This document shows, piece after piece, positions 1 to 5,221 of a stretch of DNA of 10,422 nt. A program made the position numbers and the translations under genes. Within the stretch, counting starts at the first letter, position 1, and every line of letters starts with the position of its first letter. The DNA is from Thermobaculum sp042408415 (GTDB lineage: Bacteria; Chloroflexota; Chloroflexia; Thermobaculales; Thermobaculaceae), in NCBI GenBank assembly GCA_042408415.1, contig JBHORE010000149.1, positions 1 to 10,422 on the forward strand, written 5' to 3'. The notes below the pieces were generated by a model. The model was not told where the DNA came from and did not search any database. It saw only the letters and a list, made by a program, of their open reading frames with translations.

Positions 1-4
1 CCCA

Positions 5-9
5 CTCCT
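5..9 (-). promoter_or_regulatory. Shine-Dalgarno for a gene just beyond the left edge
   Basis: Read on the minus strand, the 18 bases after the microprotein stop codon contain AGGAG (plus-strand CTCCT) a few bases before the window ends. This is the expected place for the ribosome binding site of a next gene in the same direction, whose start codon would lie within a few bases outside the window. It suggests that the microprotein at 19-105 is the first gene of an operon running off the left edge. A five-base match can arise by chance. Confidence 0.4.
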
Positions 10-18
10 ATTTCGTTT

Positions 19-105
19 CTAGTAGGACGGCCTGCTGGGGGTGTAGAACAGCCAAAAGAGGAACAGCATAGCAATTAGCGGATAAATAAAGTAAAATCCG
101 ATCAT
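19..105 (-). CDS. 28-residue hydrophobic single-span membrane microprotein
   Basis: This short ORF starts with ATG at 105 and stops with TAG at 19-21. A purine-rich ribosome binding site, AAAGGGG, lies about 7 bases upstream. The peptide begins MIGFYFIYPLIAMLFLFWLF and ends in a short polar tail with two Pro-Ser pairs and a final Tyr. Residues 2-21 form one nearly unbroken hydrophobic helix, so I infer an inner-membrane peptide with the tail on the other face. A promoter candidate (155-185) stands upstream and an SD for another gene follows, so it looks like the leading gene of an operon. Small leading hydrophobic subunits occur ahead of transporters (KdpF before KdpA is one case) and of respiratory oxidases. 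The sequence does not let me name it, and the gene beyond the edge would decide. Confidence 0.55.
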   Translation of the reverse strand: MIGFYFIYPLIAMLFLFWLFYTPSRPSY

Positions 106-154
106 TTCCAACCCCTTTCCAGTCCAACTGCTTGTTTCTTCATGACTGAAAAGG

Positions 155-185
155 AGTATATGTCCCTTATCTAAATTGGCCGCAA
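155..185 (-). promoter_or_regulatory. candidate sigma-70-type promoter for the microprotein operon
   Basis: On the minus strand a -10 box TATACT (plus 155-160; five of six consensus bases) lies 19 bases downstream of TTGCGG (plus 180-185), a weak -35. The spacer is longer than the ideal 17. Transcription would begin near 148, about 43 bases before the microprotein start and only a few bases before a 13-codon ORF (102-143). The 11-bp tandem repeat at 198-219 sits directly behind the -35, where an activator would bind. Confidence 0.4.
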
Positions 186-197
186 AAAGATCAACAG

Positions 198-219
198 CAA
201 GCGTAAAACAAGCGTAAAA
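198..219. repeat. perfect tandem duplication of an 11-bp unit
   Basis: The unit CAAGCGTAAAA occurs twice head to tail (198-208 and 209-219) with no mismatch; on the minus strand it reads TTTTACGCTTG twice. It fills the gap between the nuclease stop codon (221-223) and the microprotein promoter. The period is close to one helical turn, so two identical protein contacts would fall on the same DNA face. This suits an operator or activator site better than random slippage, but there is no direct evidence of binding. Confidence 0.7.
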
Positions 220-220
220 C

Positions 221-970
221 CTAGAACAATTGGAAACTAGCCTGTGCGTAGCAGCGAGCCAAGCTGTGGCTCGCGTCGCCCGTATTCTCTGGCACTAGTG
301 ATAGAATTCTTCTACCTGCGGGTAGAAGATTACCCTCCAGGGGCTCATTATCTATAAGAACCTTAGGCTGGATATGCAGTAATTTGTCCTTGCGATTGTC
401 ATATACACATTCCAGAGAGGCTATAGTCCTGCTCTCAATCTCTATGTCTAGGTGGTCCGAATAGATCCATATAATACATTCCTTGCCCGCCCAATCCGCC
501 CCCAAAGACAGGGCCCTACCCAGGAAGTAGACACGACCAGATGCTGATACTCGCCTAACTAACCTTCTGCGCCACCTAACACGATCGTAGTACTCCTGAG
601 ATGCCCAGGGGATAAGCCTACGAAGGGCATTCTCCCTTTCCTTATAGGATCTCACTGGTCGGATCAGAGACAGGCAATCGTGCAGATAAAGCAACCTGAT
701 GTTATGCTCCGGGTATTTCTCCCGCATCAGCCTGACCTTCCGGTTCTTCAGAGTTACTAATCTACGTTTGTGCATAGTGAGCTCCACATAGAGGTCAAAC
801 TCTTCGAGATAAAAGTCAGGCGTAAAAGCTACCATTGGAGACCCATCAAATCTGCGGCGCAGGATGAACGTATGGGGTTCATACTGCCATCGAAGGCGCA
901 GGAGATCCAATATGGCGGCAAACCTCTCTTCCATTGAGTTTGCAAAGCGCGACTTACGCCTTCGTCTCAT
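221..970 (-). CDS. TnsA-like PD-(D/E)XK nuclease-type protein with a transposase-like C-terminal barrel
   Basis: A basic 249-residue protein. Residues 9-100 resemble a TnsA-type PD-(D/E)XK fold: Glu14/Glu15 in the first helix, a YEP strand, Pro51-Asp52 in FTPDFYL, Glu63 in YVELT, then a Lys/Arg-rich helix. The usual ExK lysine is Thr65 here; Lys68 or a later lysine would have to substitute, so activity is uncertain. Residues about 135-205 (GRVYFLGRALSLG, AGKECIIW) resemble the small beta-barrel at the C-terminus of Mu/IS481-type DDE transposases. The ATG at 970 is chosen because AGGAG lies 9 bases upstream and the promoter -10 (999-1004) falls between it and the earlier possible start at 1030. 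No transposase, terminal repeats or partner genes are seen nearby, so a domesticated nuclease is possible. The fold assignments are mine by motif. Confidence 0.65.
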   Translation of the reverse strand: MRRRRKSRFANSMEERFAAILDLLRLRWQYEPHTFILRRRFDGSPMVAFTPDFYLEEFDLYVELTMHKRRLVTLKNRKVRLMREKYPEHNIRLLYLHDCLSLIRPVRSYKERENALRRLIPWASQEYYDRVRWRRRLVRRVSASGRVYFLGRALSLGADWAGKECIIWIYSDHLDIEIESRTIASLECVYDNRKDKLLHIQPKVLIDNEPLEGNLLPAGRRILSLVPENTGDASHSLARCYAQASFQLF

Positions 971-998
971 CGGAGAAAACTCCTGCTCTCTAACAAAC

Positions 999-1027
999 AT
1001 GATAATTGCAATCTTGATCCAAAGCAA
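999..1027 (-). promoter_or_regulatory. promoter of the nuclease-like gene
   Basis: On the minus strand -35 TTGCTT (plus 1022-1027), a 17-base spacer and -10 TATCAT (plus 999-1004; five of six) form a good sigma-70-type promoter. Transcription would begin near 992 and give a leader of about 22 bases ahead of the ATG at 970. It lies back to back with the dehydrogenase promoter. Confidence 0.6.
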
Positions 1028-1047
1028 CAAACTGGCGTGACGGATAG

Positions 1048-1056
1048 TGTTATAAT
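1048..1056 (+). promoter_or_regulatory. extended -10 promoter of the aldehyde dehydrogenase gene
   Basis: TGT followed by a perfect TATAAT (1051-1056) forms an extended -10 element. No good -35 stands at the right distance (1028-1033 reads CAAACT), which is typical of extended -10 promoters. Transcription would begin near 1063, about 32 bases before the ATG at 1095. Confidence 0.6.
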
Positions 1057-1094
1057 CCGGCTGCTAGAGGCGGTATGTGGAGGTGAAAAGGGTT

Positions 1095-2597
1095 ATGAGA
1101 GAGTACATGAACTACATCGATGGCAAGTGGATACCTTCATCCACCGGAGAAACCTTCAAGAGCATAAACCCCGCCAATGGGGAAGTAGTAGCAGTCCTGG
1201 CTAAGTCTTCCAGAGAAGATGTAGACAAAGCGGTTGAGGCGGCGCGCAGAGCCTTCGATAAGTGGAGGCTATATCCTGCGCCTAGACGGGGAGAAATACT
1301 CTATGAGGTCGGTCGCATCCTGAAGGAACGCAAAGAAGATCTGGCCAGACTCATGACTCAGGAGATGGGGAAGGTTCTTACAGAGGCTAGGGGAGACGTG
1401 CAGGAAGGCATAGATATGGCCTTCTACGTAGGTGGAGAGGGCAGGAGGCTCTTCGGTGTTACCACCCCTTCGGAGATGCCTAATAAGTTTCAGATGGCAG
1501 TTAGGGACCCAGTAGGCGTTGTAGCAGCTATAACCCCCTGGAACTTCCCGATCGCGATCCCCACATGGAAGCTTATGCCAGCGCTAGTGGCCGGCAACAC
1601 CGTAGTGTTCAAACCAGCTTCTGATACTCCTGCGCTGGGGGCTGAGCTGGTAAAGATCTTCGAAGAGGCGGGACTACCTCCAGGAGTTCTTAATCTGGTG
1701 ACAGGCACAGGAGAAGAGGTAGGCAAGGCTCTACTTGAACATCCTGGCGTGGATGTAATCTCGTTTACCGGATCCACCGATACTGGCTCGCAGGTTCTGA
1801 CACAGACGGCTAGCAAGAACAAGAAGATCAGCCTGGAGATGGGCGGCAAGAACGCGATAACTGTGATGGATGACGCAGATATCGATCTGGCGATTGAAGG
1901 CATTCTCTGGAGCGCTTTTGGCACCACTGGGCAGAGATGTACGGCCTGTAGCCGTCTGATAGTTCACAGAAACATACAAGACACGCTCGCAGAGAAGCTT
2001 CTGTCCCGCATCCAGAATCTGCGACTGGGAGACGGACTGGATCCAGAAACGGATGTCGGCCCGGTCATCAACGAGAGACAACTCAACAAGATCCATCAAT
2101 ACGTAAGTATCGGCAAAGAGGAAGGTGCAAAACTCCTCATTGGTGGAGATAGAGCTACAGATGGAGAATTGAGCAAGGGCTTCTTTTATAAGCCCACTCT
2201 ATTTACAGATGTTGACCCCAACATGCGTATAGCTCAGGAAGAGATATTTGGGCCGGTACTCTCAATGATAACCGTCAACAGCCTTGAGGAAGCCATAAAG
2301 GTGAACAATTGCACGAAGTATGGACTCTCCAGCTCTATCTATACAAGAGATATAAACAAGGCATTTAGAGCTATGCGCGACTTTAACACAGGTATCGTCT
2401 ACATCAACCACGGTACTATAGGGGCAGAAGTACACCTGCCTTTTGGAGGCACCAAAGGCACAGGTAATGGACATAGAGAGGGAGCCGTATGGGCTGCGTT
2501 GGATGTATTTACCGAATGGAAGTCTGTATATATAGACTTCAGCGGCAGGCTGCAGAGAGCACAGATAGATATCGATAAGATAAATATTGAGTCGTAG
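1095..2597 (+). CDS. NAD(P)-dependent aldehyde dehydrogenase
   Basis: A full-length, 500-residue member of the aldehyde dehydrogenase superfamily, which oxidises an aldehyde to its acid with NAD+ or NADP+ in the cytoplasm. All key features are present: Asn150 in TPWNFP (oxyanion hole), Lys173 in FKPAS (cofactor), the FTGST turn near 224-228, the general base Glu248 in LEMGG, the nucleophile Cys282 in GQRCTACS, and EEIFGP with Glu383/Phe385. The end, with PFGGTKGTGNGHREG and a short tail after RAQID, recalls semialdehyde-dehydrogenase-like members of the superfamily, but the substrate cannot be read off. The ATG at 1095 is preferred over the GTG at 1077 because GGAGGTGA (1079-1086) lies 8 bases before it. 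The gene is transcribed alone and ends in the hairpin shared with the convergent PfpI-like gene. Confidence 0.95.
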   Translation: MREYMNYIDGKWIPSSTGETFKSINPANGEVVAVLAKSSREDVDKAVEAARRAFDKWRLYPAPRRGEILYEVGRILKERKEDLARLMTQEMGKVLTEARGDVQEGIDMAFYVGGEGRRLFGVTTPSEMPNKFQMAVRDPVGVVAAITPWNFPIAIPTWKLMPALVAGNTVVFKPASDTPALGAELVKIFEEAGLPPGVLNLVTGTGEEVGKALLEHPGVDVISFTGSTDTGSQVLTQTASKNKKISLEMGGKNAITVMDDADIDLAIEGILWSAFGTTGQRCTACSRLIVHRNIQDTLAEKLLSRIQNLRLGDGLDPETDVGPVINERQLNKIHQYVSIGKEEGAKLLIGGDRATDGELSKGFFYKPTLFTDVDPNMRIAQEEIFGPVLSMITVNSLEEAIKVNNCTKYGLSSSIYTRDINKAFRAMRDFNTGIVYINHGTIGAEVHLPFGGTKGTGNGHREGAVWAALDVFTEWKSVYIDFSGRLQRAQIDIDKINIES

Positions 2598-2618
2598 CCC
2601 CTCCAGGGGCTACGACTC
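2589..2618. terminator. bidirectional hairpin between convergent genes, carrying both stop codons
   Basis: A perfect 13-bp stem (2589-2601 with 2606-2618, GAGTCGTAGCCCC and its complement) closes a TCCA loop. The plus-strand dehydrogenase stop TAG (2595-2597) and the minus-strand PfpI-like stop TAG (2610-2612) both lie in the arms. The plus side is followed by a pyrimidine-rich CTCCCTTT and the minus side by an AT-rich stretch, so neither has a classic long T tract. Symmetry, strength and position argue for a two-way terminator or 3'-end stabiliser. Confidence 0.8.
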
Positions 2619-3272
2619 CTCCCTTTCTGAACTCGACACCCAACCAGGAGCATCGCTTGCAGGGAAGGACTCCTCCGATGACTCCAGGACTTTGTCCTTG
2701 ACGGGAGCTGCTCCCCTAGAAGTATGCACACCGGACTGGACTTCACTGATAAATCTGTCCAGAAATTCCTCCAGATAATCGGAAGAGGCAGTACTTACCA
2801 GGGCCATATCGTTATGAACTGGGGCTTTCACCCAGTGTCCGCCCGCATTAAGAATATCGACCCTAAGAGTATGCCAGGATGATAAAGAGCGATTAGTGAT
2901 AAGCCCTGATTCTATTAGAATCCAGGGAGCATGGCCTATAACTCCCAGCGGTTTACCTTCTTCCAGAAACTTGGCCACTATCTCGATCACTAGCGTATTG
3001 CCTCTCAGGGCATCAACCGAATACAGACCATCGGGTATGACCAACGCATCATAGTCTTCTGGCTTGACTTGGTCAACAGCCATGTCAGGCTCTAGCAACT
3101 GCCCTTTATCGAGTCCATTTACCGACTGTAACGAAGCCCCAGTCAAAGAGGCTATGACCAAATTCATCCCCGCAGCAGAAGTCCTTTCCCTTATACTGAT
3201 CACTTCGTTCTCATGGACGCCATCGGCCGCCAGTAGAATTATTTTTCTGTCTGCCTGCCCGGAAAGAGTCAC
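2610..3272 (-). CDS. DJ-1/PfpI-family protein lacking the nucleophilic cysteine
   Basis: Residues 9-178 of this 220-residue protein follow the DJ-1/PfpI (class I glutamine amidotransferase-like) fold: IILLAADG strand, YDALVIPDG, the elbow near 110-117 and LNAGGHWV. Family members are proteases, chaperones or deglycase/glyoxalase-type enzymes. The elbow, normally ICHGPW, reads VIGHAPW here, so the nucleophile position is Gly113 (codon GGC, one base from TGC). The partner acid Glu23 appears kept, while the PGG loop is PDG. A charged tail (about 182-220) contains SFPASDAPGW (202-211), close to a short motif seen at the ends of many small bacterial proteins. The start is GTG, 8 bases after AGGAGG (plus 3281-3286). 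It follows the Gfo/Idh/MocA gene by 52 bases on the same strand, probably as one operon. A non-enzymatic binding or regulatory role is likely. Confidence 0.85.
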   Translation of the reverse strand: MTLSGQADRKIILLAADGVHENEVISIRERTSAAGMNLVIASLTGASLQSVNGLDKGQLLEPDMAVDQVKPEDYDALVIPDGLYSVDALRGNTLVIEIVAKFLEEGKPLGVIGHAPWILIESGLITNRSLSSWHTLRVDILNAGGHWVKAPVHNDMALVSTASSDYLEEFLDRFISEVQSGVHTSRGAAPVKDKVLESSEESFPASDAPGWVSSSEREES

Positions 3273-3291
3273 GGTACCAACCTCCTGCTCT

Positions 3292-3311
3292 TGCTAACTG
3301 CAGAGTTAGCA
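3292..3311 (-). repeat. intercistronic hairpin
   Basis: TGCTAACT (3292-3299) and AGTTAGCA (3304-3311) form a perfect 8-bp stem with a 4-base loop in the 52-base gap between the oxidoreductase stop and the PfpI-like start on the minus strand. No T run follows; the AGGAGG ribosome binding site comes about 5 bases after the stem. It could modulate translation or mRNA decay rather than end transcription. AGTTAG recurs at 3323-3328, where it overlaps the oxidoreductase stop codon. Confidence 0.5.
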
Positions 3312-3324
3312 CCTTCCATGCCAG

Positions 3325-4404
3325 TTAGAGGTTAGTATCTATGATGACCTCATGTCCGCTCTCAGCAGACTTGTATATAGCGTCCAGCACACGTAGCACG
3401 TCCAAGCCATGTTGGATGTTGGCTTCAGGCTGCTTGTTCTCCCTGACACACTCCACGAAATGAGAGGTCTCCCCTGCGAAGGACTCATAGAGCATATATC
3501 CAGGCTGCCTCTGGCGCCAAGTGTTAAACTCTGGTTTCTGGAGCACTGTAACACCATCTACAACGGTATATATGTCCAGGTCCTCTGTGCCTGTATGGCG
3601 ATCTATCTTTGCGCCACCTTTGGTACCAAATAACTGGCAGTATACCTCGTCCGGGTTCTTGATATGTGATATCCAGCTGACATCAAGCACTATCGTGCCG
3701 CCGTTATCTAGCTTTACGAATGCTGTAGATAGATCTTCCACATCTGCCTGTCCAGCGCTTGCCTTCATCACATCTGTAAACTTGTAATAGACAGAACCAC
3801 TAACACTTACGGGTCTGGGATTACCCATAAACCATAGAGCGAGGTCAAGCATATGAACCCCGAGGTCAATGAGAGGTCCGCCACCGGACTTTTCCTTCTG
3901 AGTGAACCATCCTCTAAGGAAGAATTCAGCCGCTCCCCTCAGCCAGCCGGTCTTAGCGTAGTAGATCTCACCGAGTAGACCTTCCTCAATGCGTGCCTTG
4001 AGCAATTTACTGTCTGGTCTGAACCTGTTGTTGAAGGCGATCATAAAAACTAGGCCAGTCTCTTTGACCTTCTGAGCTATCTTGATCCCCGACTCCAGAT
4101 TATGCGCCAATGGCTTTTCAAGCAGCACATGTTTACCAGCATCCAGGGCATCGATAGCCATAGGCGCATGGAGGAAATTAGGAGTGCAGATGCTCACGGC
4201 ATCCACATTGGCTGACTGCAGCATCTCGTGATAGTCTGCATAGATCTGAGCTTTCAGGTCGTACTGGTCCACTATCTGCTGGGCCAGTTCTGTGTTGACA
4301 TCAGACACAGCCACTATCTCGACATCTTCACGCCTCTTGTACCCCTCTATGTGCCGCTGACCAGGCCAACCCACACCAATGATACCTATGTGCAACTTAT
4401 CCAT
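3325..4404 (-). CDS. Gfo/Idh/MocA-family oxidoreductase
   Basis: This 359-residue protein has the normal family length and layout. An N-terminal NAD(P)-binding Rossmann domain carries the glycine-rich turn GVGWPGQRH at 10-18, SDV at the end of the second strand (34-36) and the hallmark EKP at 96-98, whose Lys97 is the usual catalytic lysine. The C-terminal alpha/beta domain contains GGGPLIDLGVHMLDLALW (174-191) with Asp180 and His184 in the usual active-site positions. The family mostly oxidises or reduces sugars, inositols and related polyols; the substrate cannot be told from sequence alone. ATG at 4404 follows a GGGGGA ribosome binding site. The response-regulator gene lies 94 bases upstream on the same strand without an obvious terminator, and the PfpI-like gene 52 bases downstream. 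A promoter in the 94-base gap is possible (TTGATA at 4450-4455), but no good -10 matches it. Confidence 0.93.
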   Translation of the reverse strand: MDKLHIGIIGVGWPGQRHIEGYKRREDVEIVAVSDVNTELAQQIVDQYDLKAQIYADYHEMLQSANVDAVSICTPNFLHAPMAIDALDAGKHVLLEKPLAHNLESGIKIAQKVKETGLVFMIAFNNRFRPDSKLLKARIEEGLLGEIYYAKTGWLRGAAEFFLRGWFTQKEKSGGGPLIDLGVHMLDLALWFMGNPRPVSVSGSVYYKFTDVMKASAGQADVEDLSTAFVKLDNGGTIVLDVSWISHIKNPDEVYCQLFGTKGGAKIDRHTGTEDLDIYTVVDGVTVLQKPEFNTWRQRQPGYMLYESFAGETSHFVECVRENKQPEANIQHGLDVLRVLDAIYKSAESGHEVIIDTNL

Positions 4405-4498
4405 CTCTTCCCCCGAAAGCTATTTTGAATAAAAAATCCGGGATAATCGTATCAACTTGCGGCTACATTGATCCAGTGAAGGTTGGCAATTTGTAGTC

Positions 4499-4876
4499 TT
4501 ACTCGACAAGTTCCTCCAGCAGAGATAGAAGATCCTGAACACACAGGGGCTTGATGCGAAAATAACAGTGATGCATCTCATCTAGTATGCGCTGCTGTCG
4601 CGGCTTAGGTTTGGTTGCTGAACATAGTATTATCGGCAGGTCTGGGAAAGACCTTCTCACCAAGGAGGAGAGGGTGATACCGTCGATCGAAGGCATATTT
4701 ATATCCGAAATGATCACATCGGGCATAAATTCCCCGACCACCCTCAATACTTCACCGCTCTCCGATAACGCCTTGACTTCGTAACCTTCGTCCTCCAGTA
4801 CATCCGACAGGAAAAGGAGTGTGGGGAGACTGTCCTCGACTAGTAAGATCCTTCCCTTGGCCACGACGCAAACCAA
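4499..4876 (-). CDS. single-domain response regulator (CheY/Spo0F-like receiver)
   Basis: This protein of about 125 residues is only a receiver domain. It has the acidic pair Glu14-Asp15 in LLVEDS, the phospho-acceptor Asp58 in IISDINMP, Ser86 in ILCSAT at the switch Thr/Ser position, and Lys109-Pro110 in RIKP, so it should be phosphorylated normally. No DNA-binding or enzymatic output domain follows, so it would act by protein contact or in a phosphorelay. No histidine kinase is in the window. The start is uncertain: TTG at 4876 has only a weak purine run (AAGAGA) upstream, and GTG at 4864 is an alternative that still keeps the first strand. It is the first gene of a possible minus-strand unit with the oxidoreductase and the PfpI-like protein, and diverges from the galactose operon. 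Confidence 0.9.
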   Translation of the reverse strand: MVCVVAKGRILLVEDSLPTLLFLSDVLEDEGYEVKALSESGEVLRVVGEFMPDVIISDINMPSIDGITLSSLVRRSFPDLPIILCSATKPKPRQQRILDEMHHCYFRIKPLCVQDLLSLLEELVE

Positions 4877-4984
4877 CTAGATTTCTCTTAATGAAGTAAT
4901 CATCGCTACAAATATACTCATAGAATACGCATTTACACGATAGGCATTTTTGGCTAGATCTGGGCAGTACTAATATCTCGATCA

Positions 4985-5013
4985 TTCGCTTGACAGGTGT
5001 TATGTTGTAGAAT
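4985..5013 (+). promoter_or_regulatory. candidate promoter of the galactose operon
   Basis: TAGAAT (5008-5013) is a good -10 about 35 bases before the first start codon (5048). At the ideal 17-base spacing its -35 would be the poor TTCGCT (4985-4990). A perfect TTGACA stands at 4990-4995 but only 12 bases from the -10, too close for ordinary sigma-70 use. The region is clearly promoter-like, but the exact element pairing is unresolved. Confidence 0.4.
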
Positions 5014-5047
5014 GCAAAGCACGCGAAGATCAAGGAAGAGGTTGGTT

Positions 5048-5221
5048 ATGGCAGCAGATAGTCAATCTTGGCAGCCGGAGATGATCAAATCCAAAGAACA
5101 GAAGAAAGACGGTAGGTACATAATCTACTACACTTTTACCGAGCACACTGACCAACATCAGACACCAGTGCATGGGCAAGATCAAGCTGTCACATCCTCG
5201 GAGGGGAACAAAGATGTCTGA
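5048..5221 (+). CDS. 57-residue hypothetical protein, first gene of the galactose operon
   Basis: The ATG at 5048 follows a GGAAGAGG ribosome binding site by 6 bases; the reading frame extends further upstream but has no comparable signal there. The peptide begins MAADSQSWQPEMIKSKEQ, continues with KKDGRYIIYYTF (about 20-31), and ends in a polar tail rich in Gln, His, Asp and Ser that looks disordered. It has no membrane segment and no metal-binding cysteine pair. Its TGA (5219-5221) overlaps the galT start by 8 bases (ATGTCTGA), so translation of the two is probably coupled. I do not recognise a function. The compact basic/aromatic core looks like a genuine small folded motif. It could be a leader that tunes galT translation or a partner protein. 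The frame, ribosome site and overlap support it being real. Confidence 0.65.
   Translation: MAADSQSWQPEMIKSKEQKKDGRYIIYYTFTEHTDQHQTPVHGQDQAVTSSEGNKDV

Noticed and set aside
19..105. Naming the microprotein kdpF
   Set aside because: Size and topology fit, but the sequence shows no convincing KdpF match and the following gene is outside the window.
1490..1927. 145-codon open frame on the minus strand inside the aldehyde dehydrogenase gene
   Set aside because: It is the antisense of highly conserved catalytic regions, its translation is Ser/Thr/Pro-rich with no recognisable fold, and it has no supporting ribosome site.
2399..2746. 115-codon minus-strand frame crossing the dehydrogenase/PfpI-like junction
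   Set aside because: It runs through the shared hairpin and two established coding ends in another frame, and its sequence is not protein-like.
4405..4498. Terminator between the response regulator and the Gfo/Idh/MocA gene
   Set aside because: The A/T-rich run at 4428-4438 has only a 4-bp stem next to it on the minus strand; this is too weak to call a terminator.
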